NCBI GenBank assembly: GCA_009778055.1
Contig: WRKN01000182.1
Span: 1-5,036 of the forward strand
DNA from: Synergistaceae bacterium
GTDB lineage: Bacteria > Synergistota > Synergistia > Synergistales > Aminobacteriaceae
Direction: 5' to 3'
Length of the DNA stretch: 5,036 nucleotides
In this document: positions 1-5,036 of the stretch, piece by piece
How positions within the stretch are numbered: the stretch's first letter is position 1
Layout: every line of letters starts with the position of its first letter
Notes under the pieces: generated by a model
The model's database searches: none
Told to the model about the DNA's origin: nothing
Seen by the model: the letters and a program-made list of their open reading frames with translations, nothing else
Translations under genes and position numbers: made by a program

Positions 1-1215
1 GAAGTCGAATTTATACTGGCGCCCGGCACCGAGGCCCCGGCCAGCATGGTTATGATGTTTGCGGACTATAATTCGATCGGCGTCGCCGATATGTGCGTCC
101 AGACGCAGCACAACATCCTCACGCCTCGCGGCGCTCAACTGAGGGACCCGCTGGCCTGGAGCGACTCCCTCGATGAAATTAAGCGGCGGTGGGTGGACGC
201 CGGGCGCGCGGATTCCGTCTGGGGAGGACACAACTGGCCGCGCTGGGGGAAGGACGCGGTGGCGGAATATATCGGCAAACAGAGCCGCCTGTTCCGCTTC
301 ATTCACGATCAGACCGTGTTTCTGTTGAACAAAGGCTATGACGCCAGGGAGATCGCGGAGGTTCTGACATTGCCGCCGGCCCTGGCAAAGGAGTGGTTCA
401 ACCGGGGCTATTACGGCGTAACTATCTTCAACGTCAAGGCGGTCTACCAGAAGTATCTCGGCTGGTTCGACAACAACCCCGTCTCGCTCTGGAGGCTTCC
501 CGACACAACCTTCGCCGCGCTCTACGCGAGATACCTGCCGCGGTCCGGCGGCAGTCTGCTCGAAGCGGCGCGTCTGGCATACGCGGACGGGAGCTATCGC
601 TGGGTGGTCGAGGCGCTTGAGCTTATCCGCCTTGCGCCCGGCGAGTGGGACAGTTCCGTATATGCCGAGGCGATGAACCTGCAGGCCGACGCGTTTGAAC
701 AGATGGCCTACGCGGCGGAGAGCGGCGTCTGGAGGAATTATTTCCTGACCGGAGCCTGGAGGAACCGCGACGAAAGATTCCGGAACCTTCTCGATACGGC
801 GGCGATCGCCGCGATGGGACCGGATACCGTGCGCAACATGGGGACGAAACAGATACTCGACTCCCTTGCGACACAGATCAACGGCTTGACCGACGCTTCT
901 TCTTTCACGGGAACCGTACTCTGGGAAATCGACGGGAACAAATACCAGACGCGCATGGAAGATCACGTGCTTTGGACGCGGGATTCTTCAATTTTCACGA
1001 ACTCGCCGCCCGACGTCACGATTACCATGACCCGAGATGACCTGAACCTCGCCCTTTTCGGCCAGTCCGCCGGGACTTCGTGGCTGGAAATCCTGCTGCT
1101 GAACGAGAATGTCAAGGCGGACGGCGATAGGAACCTTTTACTCAACATCGCGAGGTTGAGTCATATTACACCCCCCGCGCTGCCGGAACCCGGGCAGCCG
1201 CTTGCGGCGGAGTGA
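1..1215 (+). CDS. Alkyl sulfatase, metallo-beta-lactamase fold (SdsA1/YjcS/BDS1-like), 5'-truncated by the window edge
   Basis: The frame is open from base 1 and ends at TGA 1213-1215, giving 404 visible residues; the true start and the HxHxDH metal-binding part of the hydrolase domain lie upstream. Family members hydrolyse primary alkyl sulfates such as SDS with a binuclear zinc centre. Seen here, numbered from base 1: the GTEAP motif (E11, a metal-ligand position), A-D30 where the family usually has A-E, the HNILTPRGAQLRD segment, and GGHNWPRWG (H77, a further ligand position). The alkyl-sulfatase dimerisation region spans about 95-240 (IHDQT, EIAE, RGYYG, NVKAVYQKYLGWFDNNP, RWVVEAL, EQMAYAAESGVWRN). 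A SCP2-like C-terminal domain spans about 285-395 and ends near SHITPP, followed by a short non-conserved tail. No signal peptide can be assessed. The 3' end overlaps the convergent maturase gene by 78 bases. Family assignment is secure; the natural substrate is inferred only. Confidence 0.93.
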   Translation, partial: EVEFILAPGTEAPASMVMMFADYNSIGVADMCVQTQHNILTPRGAQLRDPLAWSDSLDEIKRRWVDAGRADSVWGGHNWPRWGKDAVAEYIGKQSRLFRFIHDQTVFLLNKGYDAREIAEVLTLPPALAKEWFNRGYYGVTIFNVKAVYQKYLGWFDNNPVSLWRLPDTTFAALYARYLPRSGGSLLEAARLAYADGSYRWVVEALELIRLAPGEWDSSVYAEAMNLQADAFEQMAYAAESGVWRNYFLTGAWRNRDERFRNLLDTAAIAAMGPDTVRNMGTKQILDSLATQINGLTDASSFTGTVLWEIDGNKYQTRMEDHVLWTRDSSIFTNSPPDVTITMTRDDLNLALFGQSAGTSWLEILLLNENVKADGDRNLLLNIARLSHITPPALPEPGQPLAAE

Positions 1216-2427
1216 GAATGTCGCGAAAAACCGGCGGTAGCTTTCACAAAGGTAATTATGGTTTTCTCCTCCGCCGTCCGCCCCTCCCGCTCCTGTGAAA
1301 ACTCTATCCTTGGGGCAGCCGCCGAAACACAGCCTGACGTACTCGCAGTCATAGCATTTGTCCGTCAGGCCGTATGTTTTGTACATGCCAAACTCCCGGT
1401 TTTTCTCCAGCAGCGTGCCCAACGGCTCAGTCCGTATATTTCCCAGCCGGTAATTTCCGTGGCAGTACCGGTCGCAGCAATACACGTCCCCGTTTTCCAG
1501 CACACAGGCGCAATGCCCGCAAATCGCCTCGTGGGAACAGACTCCTCCTTTTTGCCCCAAAATCGCCCCTAACGTGGTTTCAAACAACTGCACAAACTTT
1601 GCGTCCTCACGCTTCCACGCGTTCAGTATGCCGCACAGGAATTTCCCGAAATCGTCCGGCTTCAGGCTGAATTCAGCCGCCCGGCCGCTTCGCTGAGAGC
1701 GTGAATATACGCCGGGCGGCGGCGAGAATCGCAGGCCGCGCTCCTTTTCATATGAAATCAAGGGCCTGAAGTTAGAATAGCTAGAAGCAGTATTGTTCGG
1801 CATTTGAGTTTCAGGTTCGCATCCGTTTGATCGCAACTTGGTATCACACGCCGTCGGCAAAAACTCGACCACCGGCAGGAACTGCATGTGGTCGGTCAGC
1901 TCGCTCAGGAAAGCGTAGACGCGTTCCGGCTCGCGGCAGTTACCCGCGTGTACCGCCGTCAGCGTGTTGAAGGGAACCCCATGCTTGCGAAGCAGCTCGA
2001 TTCCCTCCATAACCCGGGTGTATGTGTTCCCTCGATAACGATTATGCAGTTCCTCAGGGCCGTCTACGCTCACTCCCAGCAGAAATCCGTGCTCCCGGAA
2101 AAATCGGCACAGCTCGTCGTCAAGCAAAGTGGCGTTGGTTTGCAGGCTGTTTCGGATGACGCGCCCCTTCCCGTATATCTTTTGAAAGGCGGCGGCCTTT
2201 TCAAAAAAGGCGGTTCCGGCAAGCGTCGGTTCTCCGCCGTGCCAGGCAAACTCAATTTCCGCGTCTCGCCCATGAACGGCAATCACCTGCTTCGTGTATT
2301 CCTCCAGCAGCTCGTCGTCCATCAACGCGCCCGCGGGCTTATCCAGATAATAGCAGTAATCGCAGCGCAAATTGCAGCGCGACCCCACGGGCTTGGCCAT
2401 AATCGCGTAAGTTCTTGTATCCGTCAC
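1138..2427 (-). CDS. Anaerobic sulfatase-maturating enzyme (radical SAM/SPASM)
   Basis: This 429-residue protein should convert the active-site Ser or Cys of type I sulfatases to formylglycine in the cytoplasm, using SAM and three Fe-S clusters. The radical-SAM motif C18-x3-C22-x2-C25 sits in GSRCNLRCDYCYY. It is followed by WHGGEP (62-67), SLQTNAT (94-100) and VSVDGP (119-124), all typical of anSMEs. The C-terminal SPASM region has C297-x5-C303-x14-C318, then C358-x2-C361-x5-C367-x3-C371, and C394 in NYLCESY, which matches the cysteine spacing I recall for the Clostridium perfringens enzyme. The start is GTG (2425-2427), overlapping the sulfatase stop as GTGA, with GGAG 7 nt upstream. The region about 194-247, between FLPVVE and FSLKPDDFGKFL, is longer than usual and contains an odd 17-codon stretch. 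The last ~27 residues after CESYRRFF are basic, not obviously conserved, and lie largely antisense to the alkyl sulfatase gene. Confidence 0.95.
   Translation of the reverse strand: MTDTRTYAIMAKPVGSRCNLRCDYCYYLDKPAGALMDDELLEEYTKQVIAVHGRDAEIEFAWHGGEPTLAGTAFFEKAAAFQKIYGKGRVIRNSLQTNATLLDDELCRFFREHGFLLGVSVDGPEELHNRYRGNTYTRVMEGIELLRKHGVPFNTLTAVHAGNCREPERVYAFLSELTDHMQFLPVVEFLPTACDTKLRSNGCEPETQMPNNTASSYSNFRPLISYEKERGLRFSPPPGVYSRSQRSGRAAEFSLKPDDFGKFLCGILNAWKREDAKFVQLFETTLGAILGQKGGVCSHEAICGHCACVLENGDVYCCDRYCHGNYRLGNIRTEPLGTLLEKNREFGMYKTYGLTDKCYDCEYVRLCFGGCPKDRVFTGAGGADGGGENHNYLCESYRRFFATFSLRRKRLPGFRQRGGCNMTQPRDVE
1765..1815 (-). other. In-frame 17-codon segment of unusual composition within the maturase gene
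   Basis: These 51 bases encode maturase residues 205-221 (starting P-E-T-Q-M-P, ending S-N-F-R). G+C is 21 of 51, clearly below the flanking GC-rich coding DNA, and many codons end in A or T (ACT, GCT, TCT, TAT, AAT) where the rest of the gene prefers G or C. The ends form a 6-base inverted repeat: cctgaa at 1765-1770 and ttcagg at 1810-1815. The boundaries coincide exactly with codon boundaries. It falls in a loop between two conserved blocks where the C. perfringens enzyme, as I remember it, is much shorter. It could be a small inserted repeat element or simply a divergent hydrophilic loop; no second copy is in this window. Confidence 0.4.
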
Positions 2428-4136
2428 CGCTCCACTCCGAAAAATTTCAGCGCCTCGGCCATTTCATCGCCGTTGTCAACGCCGATTTCCCGCTCAATCA
2501 GTTCGTTCAGCCGCCGGTTCATTTCCGCAATGAGTTCGGCGTTGGTTTTTCGGCCGGCCGGGTCGGCGGCGAGATTACGGCGCTCGTGAGGGTCGGTTTC
2601 CAGATCGTACAGCTCGATGTCGTTGCGGTTGTACAGGTCGTCAAGGGTGGTCGGCGTGTTGAAGTCCAGCGGAGAGAAATACCGGGCGAACTTGTACCGC
2701 TCGGTCACAATTCCCCGCAGCAGGCCGCGCTTGGTTAAGTCCGGGGCTGCCGCCGCGCCCGACAGTAAACTGTAGCTCGCGTCAATCATGGAAATCATGC
2801 CGAAGGCATACAACGCGCTGTCCCGAACTTTTCCGTCAGCCGCCCTGCCGTCCAGCAGCGGCAGGAGGCTGTGCCCCGCAAGCCCTTTACTGAGGGCGAG
2901 GCGCTCCTTCCGCTCGGCGGGCAGGCTTGTCATGTCCAGCACAGTGGGCGCAATGTCCAGGTGGGATGTGACGGATTTGATACGCCGGGCGTCGCCCTTA
3001 TAGGCAGGATGGACAATGATAAAGGGAACGCGTATGTTGCTCTCATACATGAAGGGCCCCTTGCCCGTAAGCCCGTGGGATCCCCCCATCTCCCCATGAT
3101 CGGATGTAAGGATTATGATGGTGTTATCCATCATTCCCAGCCTCTCCAACTCGCTCAAAAGTCCCATCAGGCTGTTGTCCTGGTCTTGGATGCAATTAAG
3201 GTAATAGTCGTTGAACTTTTTCACTGTCTCCCTGTCTCGGGGCAAAGCTCCCGCCATTGCTATCCAGCCGTAGTGATATTCCCTGTGGGCGGGGATACCG
3301 CCCTCCTCATGGGCCGCGTGCTCCCATGCCGGGGGAAGATAGTTATAGCCCGGCGCGTAGACCGTGTTACCCGGCGGCGCGGCGTTTGTTTCCATTGCGG
3401 TTTGCTGTCCGGCGGGATTGTAGAACATGATGTCGTGTGGGTTGACGAAGTTGACGGCAAGGAAAAAAGGAACGCCCGATTTGTTGAGGCTCGCGCCCGT
3501 GTCCCGCAGCCACCTCACGGACGCGCCCTTTATGTACTCGTCCGCGTGATAGCCCTGAAGCATACTTCCGGCGACGTCTCCCTCGAAATTCCAGTCGGAA
3601 AAGCCGTACACCTCCAGGGAGTCCTTACCGGCCCGGTCAAAACCCCCGGAATCTGAGTCGGGGATTACTCCGGCCCCCTCATTCAGCATATGGAACTTGC
3701 CTTTGTAGGCGGTGTAATAACCAGCCTCACGCATAATATGCCCGATGGTGGCGATGTCTTCTCTCAACGCGCTCTGCCAGGGGAAATCTACATTGTCCGT
3801 CATTTTTGTTTCTGTGATGTGCCGCCCGGTGTACATGACCGAGCGGGAGGGAGTGGACACGTTGGAGCATATGTAATGCTTTTCAAATGTGGCGCCGGTG
3901 GACTGGAGCAGCTCTCTTGCGCGCCAGTTTGTCCCGGCGGGCGGCGTTTCAAAATAACGCTCCTGGTCGGCCACAATAAAGATGATGTTGTAACCGCCGT
4001 TACGCGGCGTGTTATACGGCATATCAGTCTCCGCCGCGGCGGAACGCGAACGCGCTGTTAAGGCCCCGCTGAGTAAAGCGGCCATCAGAAGCAAAAACAG
4101 CCTCTTACTCCTTTTAGTTTTTTTCCCGCTTTTCAT
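2424..4136 (-). CDS. Secreted type I sulfatase (formylglycine-dependent, serine type)
   Basis: This 570-residue protein belongs to the alkaline-phosphatase-fold sulfatase superfamily, whose members hydrolyse sulfate esters. A Sec signal peptide is evident: basic n-region (KSGKKTKRSKR), hydrophobic core at about 13-28, and likely cleavage in the SAAAETD region at about 32-37. Catalytic features in order: D57 in IVADQER (metal), S94-T-P-S-R98 as the formylglycine signature with serine as the modified residue, K145 and H148 (GKFH), H234 and D235 (NPHD), D346-H347 (TSDHGEMGG), and K359 (GKGPFMYE). The C-terminal signature YDLETDPHERRNLA lies at 510-523. C90 lies nearby but does not fit C-x-P-x-R. 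Start ATG has a strong AGGAGGT site just upstream. The stop TGA overlaps the GTG of the maturase gene, so both are probably one operon with coupled translation. The substrate (carbohydrate, aryl or other sulfate) cannot be told from the sequence. Confidence 0.95.
   Translation of the reverse strand: MKSGKKTKRSKRLFLLLMAALLSGALTARSRSAAAETDMPYNTPRNGGYNIIFIVADQERYFETPPAGTNWRARELLQSTGATFEKHYICSNVSTPSRSVMYTGRHITETKMTDNVDFPWQSALREDIATIGHIMREAGYYTAYKGKFHMLNEGAGVIPDSDSGGFDRAGKDSLEVYGFSDWNFEGDVAGSMLQGYHADEYIKGASVRWLRDTGASLNKSGVPFFLAVNFVNPHDIMFYNPAGQQTAMETNAAPPGNTVYAPGYNYLPPAWEHAAHEEGGIPAHREYHYGWIAMAGALPRDRETVKKFNDYYLNCIQDQDNSLMGLLSELERLGMMDNTIIILTSDHGEMGGSHGLTGKGPFMYESNIRVPFIIVHPAYKGDARRIKSVTSHLDIAPTVLDMTSLPAERKERLALSKGLAGHSLLPLLDGRAADGKVRDSALYAFGMISMIDASYSLLSGAAAAPDLTKRGLLRGIVTERYKFARYFSPLDFNTPTTLDDLYNRNDIELYDLETDPHERRNLAADPAGRKTNAELIAEMNRRLNELIEREIGVDNGDEMAEALKFFGVER
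2435..2438 (-). promoter_or_regulatory. Ribosome binding site supporting the GTG start of the maturase
   Basis: On the minus strand GGAG lies inside the last codons of the sulfatase gene, 7 nt before the GTG at 2427-2425. It supports GTG rather than the later in-frame ATG (residue 10) as the start, keeping the conserved N-terminus that precedes the CxxxCxxC motif. The 4-base gene overlap suggests termination-reinitiation coupling. Confidence 0.65.
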
Positions 4137-4140
4137 GACA

Positions 4141-4147
4141 ACCTCCT
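4141..4147 (-). promoter_or_regulatory. Strong Shine-Dalgarno site of the sulfatase gene
   Basis: The minus strand reads AGGAGGT, followed by 4 nt and ATG (4136-4134). This near-perfect anti-16S match fixes the start and places the signal peptide at the very N-terminus of the product. Confidence 0.85.
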
Positions 4148-4279
4148 ATCAATTAAAGTAAAGAGCGCCTTTCAGTAACATTTTACCGCATAGCGAATAT
4201 CATGACCTTCGTCAGTGCTGTATGCCGCTTTACTCAAAAAGGTGGATGTTGTAAAATCACAAGTCGTCGGTTGAACATC

Positions 4280-4306
4280 GCAAGGACGGTAACCTGCCGT
4301 CCTTGC
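4280..4306. repeat. Perfect 10-bp inverted repeat in the divergent intergenic region (hairpin; possible terminator or operator)
   Basis: The sequence gcaaggacgg at 4280-4289, a 7-base loop, and the exact complement ccgtccttgc at 4297-4306 form a GC-rich stem. On the plus strand it is followed by a weak T-rich run (ttgttat), so it resembles a rightward rho-independent terminator, but no gene ends upstream on that strand. The other side is not T-rich in the leftward direction. It ends immediately before the -35 box of the rightward promoter, so it could insulate that promoter, end a short leader or small RNA, or bind a regulator. The dyad itself is certain; its role is not. Confidence 0.6.
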
Positions 4307-4335
4307 TTGTTATAAATATGTACGTCAACTATAAA
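4307..4335 (+). promoter_or_regulatory. Sigma70-like promoter of the SH3-domain gene
   Basis: A -35 box TTGTTA (4307-4312, 4 of 6 consensus matches) and a -10 box TATAAA (4330-4335, 5 of 6) are separated by 17 bases, the ideal spacing. Transcription would start near 4342, leaving a leader of about 40 nt before the TTG start codon. The surrounding AT-rich DNA contrasts with the GC-rich coding sequence. No comparably good leftward promoter was found. Confidence 0.6.
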
Positions 4336-4368
4336 TTAGGCGGTCTGATTATGATAAAAGTAAACTGG

Positions 4369-4374
4369 AAAGGA
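4369..4374 (+). promoter_or_regulatory. Ribosome binding site for the TTG-initiated SH3-domain gene
   Basis: AAAGGA lies 10 nt before TTG 4385-4387. An ATG at 4378-4380 is closer but out of frame with the SH3-domain reading frame; it opens an arginine-rich shadow frame. TTG is the first usable initiation codon after the in-frame stop at 4361-4363 that yields a normal signal peptide. Confidence 0.6.
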
Positions 4375-4384
4375 TAGATGTGTT

Positions 4385-5036
4385 TTGAAAAAGAGAGTGT
4401 ATTTGGTGTGTTTGGTGTGTTTTCTGTTCTTGTTTCTGTGTTCTCCGTTCGCGGAAGCGCAGGACGTCATCGGCGGCGTCGTGACGGGCGACAACGTCAA
4501 CATCCGCTCCGCGCCCAGCTCCAGAGGGAAGGCCCTGGCGCAGGCCGCCGAAGGCGATACGTTCCTTGTCGATCCCGTCCCCATACGGGACGGAAGCGAC
4601 AATTCGGAGTGGTACAAAATCCTGTTTTCCACCAGCATTATGGACGACACGATTTATCAAGCCCACAAATTATCCCAGTATGACTTTTCATATCCATACA
4701 TCAGCGCCAGGTTTGTCAGAAAAGAACCTCTTACGGATTACCAGCAACGGCAACTGGACTATTTGGCGCAGGGCAGGCCGGTCCGCCTCAAAGTCGGCGA
4801 CGATATGTCCGAGTATTGGGATTATACGGCGCCATATGAACTGAAGACGCCCGCCACGCTGCGCCGAGACCCCAAAACGGACTCCGAGCAAATCACGCTG
4901 CCCGTCGGGACGGTCATCATCTTCAACGACGCGACGGAGTGGGATTTTTATCACGACATGGAGGAAACTCCTTGGATTTGGGTCATGGGTGAAAACAAGA
5001 CAATACTCGGATGGATCACGGCGGAAGACTGGCACG
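4385..5036 (+). CDS. Exported protein with two bacterial SH3-like segments, TTG start, 3'-truncated by the window edge
   Basis: The frame is open from the stop at 4361-4363 to the window end, giving 217 visible residues from TTG. The N-terminus MKKRVYLV begins a classic signal peptide: a KKR n-region, a long hydrophobic core rich in Leu, Phe and Cys, and AEA at 23-25 before QDV as a type I cleavage site. The core cysteines do not form a convincing lipobox. Residues about 28-112 resemble a bacterial SH3 (SH3b/SH3_3) domain: VVTGDNVNIRSAPSSRGKAL, GDTF, EWYKI, then YISARFV after a roughly 25-residue insertion. A second SH3-like unit spans about 152-212 (LKTPATLRRDPKTDSEQ, LPVGTVI, WIWVMG, LGWITAEDW). 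Such domains usually bind peptidoglycan or other envelope ligands. I do not recognise a specific family. The gene diverges from the sulfatase operon and is probably a separate transcription unit. Confidence 0.85.
   Translation, partial: MKKRVYLVCLVCFLFLFLCSPFAEAQDVIGGVVTGDNVNIRSAPSSRGKALAQAAEGDTFLVDPVPIRDGSDNSEWYKILFSTSIMDDTIYQAHKLSQYDFSYPYISARFVRKEPLTDYQQRQLDYLAQGRPVRLKVGDDMSEYWDYTAPYELKTPATLRRDPKTDSEQITLPVGTVIIFNDATEWDFYHDMEETPWIWVMGENKTILGWITAEDWH
4403..4420 (+). repeat. Two tandem 9-bp copies within the signal-peptide codons
   Basis: The unit ttggtgtgt occurs exactly twice in a row (4403-4411 and 4412-4420) and encodes Leu-Val-Cys twice in the hydrophobic core of the SH3 protein's signal peptide. 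Copy-number change would remain in frame and alter core length by three residues per copy. Confidence 0.8.

Noticed and set aside
2180..2214. Inverted repeat around ttttgaaaggc / ggccttttcaaaa
   Set aside because: It lies inside conserved maturase codons (AFFEKAAAFQK) and contains a mismatch or bulge; explained by coding sequence.
1888..2589. A 233-residue plus-strand open frame across the maturase/sulfatase junction
   Set aside because: It is antisense to two strongly conserved genes, lacks domain motifs, and its composition is what a shadow frame in GC-rich DNA gives.
4180..4220. Candidate leftward promoter for the sulfatase operon (TAAAAT at 4185-4180, or CTGACG-17-TATGCG on the minus strand)
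   Set aside because: TAAAAT lacks a matching -35 at proper spacing and the alternative has a poor -10; too weak to call, although a promoter must exist in 4148-4300.
4202..4315. A 37-codon ATG frame on the plus strand through the intergenic hairpin
   Set aside because: No ribosome binding site upstream, no recognisable protein character, and it runs across the inverted repeat; most likely chance.
4378..4683. A plus-strand ATG frame of 101 residues at the start of the SH3 gene
   Set aside because: The ATG is near the ribosome site, but the product becomes an Arg/Gly-rich out-of-frame read of the SH3 region; the overlapping TTG frame gives the meaningful protein.
4688..5035. A minus-strand open frame (115 residues) at the right edge
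   Set aside because: It is antisense to the SH3-domain frame, which has the signal peptide, promoter, ribosome site and domain pattern.

Overview
The window looks like chromosome from a strict or facultative anaerobe. It carries an oxygen-sensitive radical-SAM sulfatase maturase rather than the O2-dependent formylglycine-generating enzyme, and its sulfatase has a serine-type active-site motif. Genes are densely packed, codons are G/C-rich at third positions, and there are clear Shine-Dalgarno sites and a sigma70-like promoter. I cannot assign a genus from the sequence alone.

Layout. Positions 1-1215 (+) hold the 3' two-thirds of an SDS-hydrolase type (metallo-beta-lactamase-fold) alkyl sulfatase whose start lies upstream of the window. 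Converging on it from the right is a two-gene minus-strand operon. A secreted type I (formylglycine) sulfatase lies at 4136-2424 and overlaps by 4 bases (GTGA) an anaerobic sulfatase-maturating enzyme (anSME) at 2427-1138. The 3' end of the anSME gene overlaps the alkyl sulfatase gene antisense by 78 bases. The intergenic region 4137-4384 separates this operon from a divergent plus-strand gene. It holds a perfect 10-bp inverted repeat and a good promoter for the rightward gene. The rightward gene (4385 to beyond the window end) begins with TTG and encodes an exported protein with two bacterial SH3-like segments.

How the genes work together. The anSME would oxidise serine 94 of the sulfatase (motif S-T-P-S-R) to formylglycine in the cytoplasm before Sec export. 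Coupled translation fits this enzyme-substrate pairing. The alkyl sulfatase uses a metal-centred mechanism and needs no maturase, so the locus combines two mechanistically unrelated sulfate-ester hydrolases and suggests organosulfate scavenging. The SH3-domain protein is probably a separate cell-envelope function.

I see no mobile element, CRISPR array, RNA gene or clearly new multi-gene system. The points most worth a second look are a compositionally odd 51-bp in-frame segment in the anSME gene, the TTG-initiated SH3 gene that ATG/GTG-based gene calling would miss, and the antisense-overlapping gene ends.
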